Source: Bacteriovoracaceae bacterium UBA1018
GTDB taxonomy: Bacteria; Bdellovibrionota; UBA1018
NCBI GenBank assembly: GCA_002291495.1
Contig: DBAE01000003.1
Coordinates: forward strand, 1-8,142
Length of the DNA: 8,142 nt
Reading direction: 5' to 3'
Every line of letters begins with the position of its first letter. The stretch's first letter is position 1. Made by a program: the position numbers and the translations under genes. Positions 1 to 5,897 of the stretch are shown in pieces. The notes under the pieces are model-generated. The model searched no databases. It was not told the origin of the DNA and saw only the letters and a list, made by a program, of their open reading frames with translations.

Positions 1-53
1 GTCTAATTTTTAAACACATTAAACAAAACAACTCCTTAGATTTCGCGGACTAA
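1..53 (+). CDS. Possible 3' end of a third secreted four-Cys paralogue (partial)
   Basis: The frame from base 3 stays open for 16 codons to a TAA at 51-53, and the gene would begin left of the window. The peptide contains KHIKQ, encoded by AAACACATTAAACAA at 12-26. The same 15 bases, in the same reading frame, occur at 887-901 near the C-terminus of the next gene (MKHIKQ). The third protein has a comparable LFVKNIAEQ at the equivalent place. I infer that this is the tail of an upstream member of the same family, ending sooner after the motif (11 residues, against 35 and about 43). Sixteen codons are too few to prove coding. A minus-strand frame (36-173) also crosses this stretch, so confidence is limited. 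Confidence 0.4.
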   Translation, partial: LIFKHIKQNNSLDFAD

Positions 54-143
54 TTCAGTCATTTTCATGGCTTCACGCTTGCAATTTAAATAGGAATCTT
101 CAGAGACATCGCGCAGACGCCTTAGGATTCGAGACGTCAAAAT

Positions 144-175
144 AAGAGAGATCAAACCTTTACTGAGAGAGAGTT
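144..175 (+). promoter_or_regulatory. GAGAGA-type translation leader of first paralogue
   Basis: AAGAGAG (144-150), 14 bases, then GAGAGAGAG (165-173) and TT before the ATG at 176. The purine run acts as a noncanonical Shine-Dalgarno and supports this start. The same arrangement with identical spacing precedes the next gene. I found no convincing -35/-10 pair between 54 and 143. Confidence 0.45.
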
Positions 176-1003
176 ATGAATATTTTTGTACGCACTGTTG
201 TAGCCCGAACTGTATCCCGCACAATCAAATTTTGGTTTTTGATGACCTTAGGAAGTATCGGTGTTGCTACGGCCGCTGACCCGCAGCCAGATGCTCGAAA
301 AGTGAACATTCATCCCTGTAAGAGCAGCGATGGCTTATTCACGCTTTACACACCTTCGAGCAATGGCATTTACGTCAATGACTCAGATGTTGCGATCATG
401 AGACTTCAAATCGATCCAGAACTCAGTCTTGCGGTCAATAATTCACGCAAAAGAGTCGACGAAAGACTTGTAAAGATATCCGTTACAGAACTCTTTGAAA
501 AAGTAAAGCATGACCAGCTCCGCGAAACCTATGCTCAGATCTTTGAAAACGCTCATGACTTGGACACTACCCTTCATCAAAAGCTCGAGAACAAACTCAG
601 TAGCAATCTAAGACGCGTGGACAGCGAGTGGTGCCAAAAAGCTATCCCGATCGTTCGCAACTACTACGTTGAACTCCTCAAAAAACGTTACTACTCCATT
701 CGCTCACAGTGCGAGAAGACAATGAGTCAGCTAGACACGCTCATTACACTTTTGCCTGAAGCACCTCATGGATTTCAAGACGACAAACCACACGTTGCCG
801 CATTAATTAACAAAATTAAAGAAGCGTCTAACGAATGCGACAATTCGACCTATCCGTCAAAAAAGTATACTGATCGAACTGTTATGAAACACATTAAACA
901 AGTTCAAGAATACTCCGAACTATCTGACCTTCATAAAGAAATGACAAAGGTACGAACGAACGAAGCTCGACATGAAGCTAAAAAAGCAGCTGCAGCAAAA
1001 TAG
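176..1003 (+). CDS. Exported four-cysteine protein, unknown family (paralogue A)
   Basis: I do not recognise this 275-residue protein. It has a Sec-type signal peptide: a long basic n-region (R6, R11, R15, K18), a hydrophobic stretch at about 19-31, and cleavage near ATA-AD at 33/34. It is therefore probably periplasmic or secreted. The mature part is mostly helical and charged, with no membrane segment. It has exactly four cysteines, at 48, 153, 179 and 221, an even number compatible with two disulfides. Landmarks are the motif around C48 (SSDGLF, then TPSS), WC at 152-153 with C179 26 residues later, and a helix INKIKEASNEC ending at C221. The C-terminus is Lys/Ala-rich (EAKKAAAAK). All these landmarks recur in the next gene, 60 bases downstream on the same strand, so the two are diverged tandem paralogues, probably co-transcribed. 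There are no enzyme motifs. Function unknown. Confidence 0.85.
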   Translation: MNIFVRTVVARTVSRTIKFWFLMTLGSIGVATAADPQPDARKVNIHPCKSSDGLFTLYTPSSNGIYVNDSDVAIMRLQIDPELSLAVNNSRKRVDERLVKISVTELFEKVKHDQLRETYAQIFENAHDLDTTLHQKLENKLSSNLRRVDSEWCQKAIPIVRNYYVELLKKRYYSIRSQCEKTMSQLDTLITLLPEAPHGFQDDKPHVAALINKIKEASNECDNSTYPSKKYTDRTVMKHIKQVQEYSELSDLHKEMTKVRTNEARHEAKKAAAAK

Positions 1004-1031
1004 TCTTATCATCTTGACGAAAAAAAGAACC

Positions 1032-1063
1032 AAGAGAGTAAAGAACAATAAAGAGAGAGAAGT
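1032..1063 (+). promoter_or_regulatory. GAGAGA-type translation leader of second paralogue
   Basis: AAGAGAG (1032-1038), 14 bases, then GAGAGAGA (1053-1060) and AGT before the ATG at 1064. The distance from the GAGAGAGA start to the ATG is 11 bases, the same as in the preceding gene's leader. The intergenic remainder (1004-1031) is A-rich. A TTGACG at 1014-1019 has no good -10 partner, so I assume read-through from the upstream gene. Confidence 0.45.
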
Positions 1064-1840
1064 ATGAAAACAAACACTAACCTAACTTTAAACAAATCGA
1101 TTGTCCTGATCGCGATGACATTCATGCCTTTTGCAAGTTTGGCACAAGCTCAAGATCGCACACCTACCAAATACGCTCAGCAGGCCTGCAATTCGACCGA
1201 CGCACTTTTTAAAATCAATACTCCGTACTCGACAGCGGATTCTAAATTTTCAAAACAGTTTCCGGCACCCCATCAGTCTGTAAAAATTCAACTCTTAGGA
1301 TCACTTGCGAAAGTGATTAAAGATGATTCGAAACTAGAAACAAAGTTAACCGACCTCCTGATCTCATTAGGAGGAAAAGTCGACGACAAATGGTGCATTG
1401 TCGCTAAAAGAACTCTCTATAAAGAGCTAGAAGCCGCAGTGAAACATTTGCCTGCAAAGCGAATTAAAGAGTGTTCAGCATTAGATAAGAAAGCCTTTCC
1501 GCTACCCTACCTCGTATACTTTGATCGAGGATACACGGACATAGATAACAAAAAACAACTCGATGCATATGGCGAAGAATTTGATGAACTTGAAGAGGCC
1601 CAAGAGGTTAGAAATAGACTGGTTAATAAGTTGAAAGAAGCAGATAAACTCTGCAAATCTAACGCACAGTTTGATGCTGAACAAGCCTCAAGCCTCTTTG
1701 TTAAAAACATCGCAGAGCAAACGGCTGTCGCTGATTCGACTCTTCTTGCACATGGCAAGACGGTTAAGCGCATTGAGAAAAATCACGCCAATTCGCCTAA
1801 TAAAGAAGAAGCCAAATCTCTATCTGCAAGAGACGAATAA
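1064..1840 (+). CDS. Exported four-cysteine protein, unknown family (paralogue B)
   Basis: This 258-residue protein has a clean Sec signal peptide: K2 and K11, hydrophobic 13-26, and AQA-QD cleavage at 29/30. It is not recognised by family, but it is a diverged relative of the preceding gene product. Shared features are the C42 motif (NSTDALF, then INTPYS; compare SSDGLF and LYTPSS), W110-C111 followed by C137 at exactly 26 residues, and the helix LVNKLKEADKLC ending at C197 (compare LINKIKEASNEC). Its four cysteines are 42, 111, 137 and 197, with none elsewhere. The segment between the first two cysteines is 36 residues shorter than in paralogue A, and the segment between the third and fourth is 18 longer, so loops have changed while the cysteine framework stayed. 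The rest is charged and helical with a hydrophilic C-terminal tail. It probably acts in the periplasm or outside the cell. Function unknown. It converges on recQ with a 13-base gap. Confidence 0.85.
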   Translation: MKTNTNLTLNKSIVLIAMTFMPFASLAQAQDRTPTKYAQQACNSTDALFKINTPYSTADSKFSKQFPAPHQSVKIQLLGSLAKVIKDDSKLETKLTDLLISLGGKVDDKWCIVAKRTLYKELEAAVKHLPAKRIKECSALDKKAFPLPYLVYFDRGYTDIDNKKQLDAYGEEFDELEEAQEVRNRLVNKLKEADKLCKSNAQFDAEQASSLFVKNIAEQTAVADSTLLAHGKTVKRIEKNHANSPNKEEAKSLSARDE

Positions 1841-1853
1841 CCGCAACTATCGC

Positions 1854-3755
1854 TTAAGACTCATTCCGAAAGCGCTCACTCACTGACTTTTTACCCGTGC
1901 TTGAGCGCTTTCGGACTGATCCTGCACTCTTTTTACGAACTGTCTTTTTCTTAACGCCCGAGCGAACACGATGGTTGAGCTTAATGGCGGCAAAGAGAGA
2001 CGAGCTCGGCGAATCTGCCCACATCTGATTGAGGCTTGCTCGCATATAGTTGATGACTTTCCCGTCTTTTTCAAAAGCGTCTTCGCGCAAGCGAACAATT
2101 TCTGCCCGAGCTAGCCCACTGACCAAATATTCGAAGTCTCGTCGCTCAATCGGTACGCCAGCAAGTGCTGCCTGAAATAGCTTACCCGTAGACATCTCAT
2201 CGATTTCTCGCAAAACCGCTACAATTCGCTCAACATAACGTTTTTCATCGTTTGAAAGCTCACGCTCTTTTTTCAGTAAAGAATTGACTGGATCGCACAC
2301 ATCACAAAGTCCACACGTGCGACCTCCGTCCTCTTGGTCACCAAAGTGTTTAATCAGGTGAACCATGCGGCACTGATGAGACTCAGCAAAACGTGCGATC
2401 TGCTCCAGTTGTCTCACTCGATGCATGCGCTGGGCTTCGTAACTTTTCATCCAGTCTCGTCCCGACCGAGCCACTTCCCCATCCCCATTTAAAACGATTG
2501 CTCCATGGATACGCAATTTCTGAAAGGCATTCTCAAACGCAAGTTCGTCTTTAAAAAAATGCCCTACTTGCGATTGCAAAACATCTTTGGCGAGGAGGCT
2601 AGATTTAAGCGGGTTATTTGCTGGCCCCAGGAGCGGCGGCAATGCGAGATACAATTTTTTAAGGAGTTCTGTCTCTGGATAATCTCGATTAGTAAAAAAC
2701 TCATGAGTGCGCCGATCCGCATAACTGTGCATGAGGATCACACGCGAAGGCTTACCATCACGGCCCGCCCGTCCAATCTCTTGATAGTAACCTTCGACAC
2801 TCGACGGAAGTGCAGTGTGCAGCACAGTTCGGATGTTGGGTTTATCAATCCCCATTCCAAAAGCGATCGTTGCTACTATGACTTGGATCTTATCTTCTAA
2901 GAACTGTGCCTGGATGCGCTCTCGCGTCTCTGACGCTAAGCCAGCATGATACGCCTCAGCTTTGGTCCATGTTTTAAGTGCTTTGGCCTGTTCTTCAGCA
3001 TCTTTTCGTGTGGGTGCATAGATAATTGCAGGCAGGCGCTCAGGACTTTGTAAAATTTCGGCCACTGCATCTGTTCGTTCTGAAGGATTCAGCTCGACGA
3101 TCTCGAGCGCAAGATTAGATCTGCGAAACCCGTGGATGGATCTCACTTCTTGCTTCAACCCCAATTGTGTAACGATGTCATCTTGGACCTTGACGGTAGC
3201 TGTTGCAGTCAATGCGATTACAGGTGATGGCCTTAACTCCGGTAATCTCTGCCCAAGCATTCGATACTCAGGCCTAAAGTCATGTCCCCACTCTGAGATA
3301 CAATGTGCTTCGTCCACCGCAATGAGTGATGGCTTTCGCTTGGCGAGCATCTCTAAAAAGCCAGGTACCGCAAGACGCTCTGGTGCGATAAAAAGATAAT
3401 CGAGTTGGCCTTGCAAATAATCGACACAAACCACTCGTGATGCTGCGCGGTCTCTTCCGGCGTGTATACGTTCAGCTCGAAAGCCTTGTTTCTTCAATTT
3501 GTAGACTTGATCTTCCATGAGCGCGACAAGTGGGCTAATCACAAGTGTCGTGCCCCCACGAACAATACCAGGCAACTGATAGCAAAGTGACTTACCAGCG
3601 CCGGTCGGCATCACCAGCAATAGATCTCGCCCAGCTACAGCCAGTTCGCAGACTTCTTGCTGATAAGGTCGAAACTCCTCGAAGCCAAATTTTTCTTGTA
3701 GTGTAGTTTGTAAGTTCAACCGTTTGAATCTATCTTCCGCGCAATTGAGTTTCAA
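1854..3755 (-). CDS. recQ: ATP-dependent DNA helicase RecQ (3'-5' superfamily 2)
   Basis: This is a 633-residue RecQ helicase, which unwinds DNA 3'-5' in recombination and fork repair in the cytoplasm. Visible motifs in order: motif 0 FRPYQQ (28-33), Walker A MPTGAGKS (49-56), DEAH (148-151) followed by the RecQ aromatic-rich loop CISEWGHDFRPEY (152-164), TATAT (183-187), motif V around ATIAFGMGIDKP (295-306) and motif VI YYQEIGRAGRDG (323-334). Zinc ligands are C462, C481, C484 and C487. A winged-helix (RQC-like) segment lies at about 500-575. There is no HRDC domain. The protein ends in a Lys/Arg/Ser-rich tail (about 594-633). Between motif VI and the first zinc cysteine it has about 80 residues more than E. 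coli RecQ as I remember it. The start is TTG at 3755, because an in-frame TGA lies just upstream and the next starts would trim the conserved N-terminus. No strong Shine-Dalgarno is visible. Confidence 0.95.
   Translation of the reverse strand: MKLNCAEDRFKRLNLQTTLQEKFGFEEFRPYQQEVCELAVAGRDLLLVMPTGAGKSLCYQLPGIVRGGTTLVISPLVALMEDQVYKLKKQGFRAERIHAGRDRAASRVVCVDYLQGQLDYLFIAPERLAVPGFLEMLAKRKPSLIAVDEAHCISEWGHDFRPEYRMLGQRLPELRPSPVIALTATATVKVQDDIVTQLGLKQEVRSIHGFRRSNLALEIVELNPSERTDAVAEILQSPERLPAIIYAPTRKDAEEQAKALKTWTKAEAYHAGLASETRERIQAQFLEDKIQVIVATIAFGMGIDKPNIRTVLHTALPSSVEGYYQEIGRAGRDGKPSRVILMHSYADRRTHEFFTNRDYPETELLKKLYLALPPLLGPANNPLKSSLLAKDVLQSQVGHFFKDELAFENAFQKLRIHGAIVLNGDGEVARSGRDWMKSYEAQRMHRVRQLEQIARFAESHQCRMVHLIKHFGDQEDGGRTCGLCDVCDPVNSLLKKERELSNDEKRYVERIVAVLREIDEMSTGKLFQAALAGVPIERRDFEYLVSGLARAEIVRLREDAFEKDGKVINYMRASLNQMWADSPSSSLFAAIKLNHRVRSGVKKKTVRKKSAGSVRKRSSTGKKSVSERFRNES
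1865..1915. repeat. Perfect 14-bp inverted repeat at the recQ / paralogue B convergence
   Basis: TCCGAAAGCGCTCA (1865-1878) and its exact reverse complement TGAGCGCTTTCGGA (1902-1915) flank a 23-base loop. After one mismatch, three more pairs (1861-1863 with 1917-1919) extend the stem. It lies in the last codons of recQ, encoding parts of the basic tail, and starts 25 bases after the paralogue B stop. It may terminate or protect the 3' ends of either mRNA, but no T-run follows directly. The nearest on the + strand is TTTTT at 1931-1935, 15 bases away. Confidence 0.6.
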
Positions 3756-3793
3756 TGGCTTTCAAGTTAGAAGCTCTCTAATAAGGACAAAAT

Positions 3794-4546
3794 ATGACGA
3801 ATCGAAATGCGTTGGTGACAGGAGCAAGTGAAGGAATTGGTCGAGCGTTTGCCAAGGCGCTTGCTGCGGAAGGTTATAAACTCACTTTAGTCGCTCGAAA
3901 TCAAACACGTCTCGACGAACTCGCTCAAGAACTAGGCGATGGTCACTCTGTCTTGGCTGCGGATCTATCTACTGCCGAAGGCATTGCCAAGGTGAGTCAC
4001 AAATTTACAGAGACTCACTACGATCTATTGTTCAATAATGCTGGCTTTGGTCACTACGGTAGTTTTCCAGAAACCGATCTCAAGATTTACCAAAACATGA
4101 TGCGCCTCAATATGGATGCATTGGTCGCACTCTCGCATGCCTATCTCAATCATGCACTTCCGGGAGACTCTTTGATCAATACTTCATCGACACTCGCTTT
4201 TTTGCCGATGCCTGCAAACGGAGTGTACGCGGCAACCAAAGCTTTCGTCACATCATTTTCCGAATCGCTTTGGTATGAGCAAAAAAAACGAGGCATCTAC
4301 GTGATGAATCTCTGTCCGGGGATTACGATCAGTCAGTTTCATACTCGTGCAGGTGGAGTGAAAGAAAATTACCCCGAGCAACTTGCACAAACTGCTGAGC
4401 AAGTGGTTGCCACTGCACTGAAGGCACTTAAAAAGCGCAAATCCCCGACTGTGATTTCAGGAGTGCAAAACTCAAGCTTTGCAGCACTGACTCGCTTTAT
4501 TCCACGCAAAGGAACCATTGCAATCATGGGTCAGGCAAAGATGTGA
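3794..4546 (+). CDS. Short-chain dehydrogenase/reductase (classical SDR)
   Basis: This 250-residue cytosolic enzyme is full length for a classical SDR. The Rossmann NAD(P)-binding motif TGASEGIG is at residues 9-16. R35, just after beta-2 (LVARN), suggests a preference for NADP(H). D57 fits the adenine-contact position, and NNAG is at 81-84. The catalytic triad is Ser132 (in NTSS), Tyr145 and Lys149 (YAATK), followed by the PG of LCPG at 175-176. It catalyses NAD(P)-dependent oxidation or reduction of an alcohol/carbonyl; the substrate cannot be read from sequence. The ATG at 3794 has AAGGA at 3783-3787, six bases upstream. A weak promoter candidate (TTGAGT 3745-3750, 17 bases, TAGAAG 3768-3773) overlaps the recQ start. 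The gene is divergent from recQ (38-base gap) and converges on the flavoprotein gene with six bases between the stops. Confidence 0.93.
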   Translation: MTNRNALVTGASEGIGRAFAKALAAEGYKLTLVARNQTRLDELAQELGDGHSVLAADLSTAEGIAKVSHKFTETHYDLLFNNAGFGHYGSFPETDLKIYQNMMRLNMDALVALSHAYLNHALPGDSLINTSSTLAFLPMPANGVYAATKAFVTSFSESLWYEQKKRGIYVMNLCPGITISQFHTRAGGVKENYPEQLAQTAEQVVATALKALKKRKSPTVISGVQNSSFAALTRFIPRKGTIAIMGQAKM

Positions 4547-4552
4547 CGGTAC

Positions 4553-5791
4553 TTACTTGTCACGCGATGCGTTCATGCCTAAATATTTTAAAATCTGTCG
4601 TCCCGCACTCACTCCTTGCGACACGCAGGCTTGAATGAGAAATCCTCCCGTCGGAGCATCCCAATCGATCATCTCGCCTGCGACAAATACCCCAGGTTTA
4701 CGTCGCAACATGAGCGGATACCCATCTACTCCAATCTCATTCCAAGAAAGACCACCCGACGACGAGATCGACTCCGTCAACGGCTGACGAGCTAAGAGCT
4801 CAAGTGGAAATCTTTTCACAAGTGACACAAGTTGCCGGAGGTCTCCTCGATCGGAAGGACTTGTCATATGAAAGAGCAACGCCAAGGCCCCCTCTCCCAA
4901 ATTTAGAACTTTTTTCACTCGTCTCATGGGCGAAAGGTTTTCACGAACCCGTTCACACTTCTCTAACAAGGCCTCAACGCTCGAATCGGGCTTTAGATCG
5001 AGGTAAACCACGCCCTCAATCCCGGCAAAATAAACAGGTGTCCCTTCGATACCGTAGGAAGTAATCACAAGATCTCCACTGCGCTTCCCGCGCGAAGATT
5101 CAAGCACTACATTTTTGATGGGTTGTCCTTCCACTTCGGTCAATAGCTTTTCAGGCCACGCGACTTGAAATCCAACATTGGAGGATTGAAAGGGCACGAA
5201 CTGCATACCCTTTCTCATAAAAATCTCCGGCCACCGAAGTGGATTTTCTTTCTTTTCCCAGCTCCCGCCACCTAAGCACAGGCACACGGCTGAAAATTCA
5301 TGCACACTCTCCTCACCGGAGGAGCCACTGCGCAGTCGCACCACGCCGCCACCACCGGCGGCGGTAGAAAAATCTACAAGCTCCTGATCGAAATGAACTC
5401 GCACCCCAAGACGGTCGAGCTCAGAGGTCCAAGCCTTGAGTAATAAGGATGCCTTCATGGTTTCGACAAAGTATCGCCGACTTGTCCCCTTAAAAGTCGC
5501 GATACCCAGATTTTCGATGAACTTGATCCAATCCTCGGATGAAAATTCTCGAAAAAGCTGATCAAAAAAATCTCGCGGCCCAGTATAAAACTCTGCAAAT
5601 TTTTCGACAGGGCTATCGTACGTAATATTGAGCCCAGAACTCCCTGCAATCAGAAGTTTGCGTCCAGGACCGGTCTTTTTCTCAAAGATATCAACGCTTA
5701 CTCCAGCGCGTGCGAGAACGGTGGCAGCCATGAGGCCTGCTGGGCCCGAGCCTATAATCGCGACTGAACTTTTCTGAATACCTGAACTCAT
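4553..5791 (-). CDS. FAD-dependent oxidoreductase, HI0933/BaiN group (TIGR03862-like)
   Basis: This 412-residue flavoprotein has an N-terminal dinucleotide-binding motif AIIGSGPAGLMAA (GSGPAG at 14-19) and a ribose-binding acidic residue E37 (IFEKK). The family-specific block GRKLLIAGSSGLNIT (43-57) parallels the GRKxLxSGxGRCNxT block of HI0933/BaiN proteins. Having GLN in place of RCN points to the TIGR03862 branch. CLGGGSW (172-178) and the C-terminal FAD-contact block around VAGEMIDWDAPTGG (370-383), leading into QACVSQG, complete the family pattern. A Gly-rich loop (146-149) is probably a local insertion. Characterised relatives include enzymes reducing bile-acid or other C=C bonds, but the substrate of this branch is not established. 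The ATG at 5791 leaves a short N-terminus before the FAD motif, as is usual. No good Shine-Dalgarno precedes it. Cytosolic. Confidence 0.92.
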   Translation of the reverse strand: MSSGIQKSSVAIIGSGPAGLMAATVLARAGVSVDIFEKKTGPGRKLLIAGSSGLNITYDSPVEKFAEFYTGPRDFFDQLFREFSSEDWIKFIENLGIATFKGTSRRYFVETMKASLLLKAWTSELDRLGVRVHFDQELVDFSTAAGGGGVVRLRSGSSGEESVHEFSAVCLCLGGGSWEKKENPLRWPEIFMRKGMQFVPFQSSNVGFQVAWPEKLLTEVEGQPIKNVVLESSRGKRSGDLVITSYGIEGTPVYFAGIEGVVYLDLKPDSSVEALLEKCERVRENLSPMRRVKKVLNLGEGALALLFHMTSPSDRGDLRQLVSLVKRFPLELLARQPLTESISSSGGLSWNEIGVDGYPLMLRRKPGVFVAGEMIDWDAPTGGFLIQACVSQGVSAGRQILKYLGMNASRDK

Positions 5792-5841
5792 TTGACGTCT
5801 ACTCTAATGCGGAAGAGAGCACTAGTCATCACACATTTATC

Positions 5842-5871
5842 TCGACAGACTTACAAATCATCATCTACAAC
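5842..5871 (+). promoter_or_regulatory. Candidate sigma-70-like promoter for the EEP nuclease gene
   Basis: TCGACA (5842-5847) matches TTGACA at five of six bases. After 18 bases comes TACAAC (5866-5871), four of six to TATAAT. The predicted start would be near 5878, leaving a leader of about 20 bases containing the G-rich run before the ATG at 5898. This rests on pattern matching only. No equally good promoter was seen for the divergent flavoprotein gene. Confidence 0.25.
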
Positions 5872-5897
5872 TTTTGGTGGGGGGAACTGTACGACAC

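Noticed and set aside
36..173. Minus-strand open frame of 45 codons ending in TAA (36-38), with a plausible-looking C-terminal sequence (RLRDVSEDSY, then MTELVREI) and AAGGAG just after its stop.
   Set aside because: It has no usable start: the only ATGs are near its end, and the TTGs lack a ribosome site. It closes at a stop beside the + strand gene start and competes with the paralogue-tail reading at 1-53. A gene remnant cannot be excluded.
1502..1886. Open frames on both strands overlapping the end of paralogue B.
   Set aside because: They are shadows of the real gene: no signal, no ribosome site and low-complexity composition.
2505..3399. Plus-strand open frames inside recQ.
   Set aside because: RecQ motifs on the minus strand are continuous through this region. 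The antisense frames show no domain.
4542..4564. GTGAC/GTCAC inverted repeat spanning the SDR and flavoprotein stop codons, as a possible shared terminator.
   Set aside because: The stem is only five to six base pairs with no T-run, too weak to call.
4804..5064. Plus-strand open frame inside the flavoprotein gene.
   Set aside because: It is antisense to a well-supported coding region and has no recognisable features.
5345..5362. GCCGCC/GGCGGC hairpin in the flavoprotein gene.
   Set aside because: It is explained by codons for an Ala/Gly-rich loop, and there is no sign of a separate function.
5874..5897. TTG (5874) and GTG (5877) as starts of the EEP gene.
   Set aside because: No ribosome site precedes them, and the ATG at 5898 gives a normal signal peptide with a G-rich run upstream.
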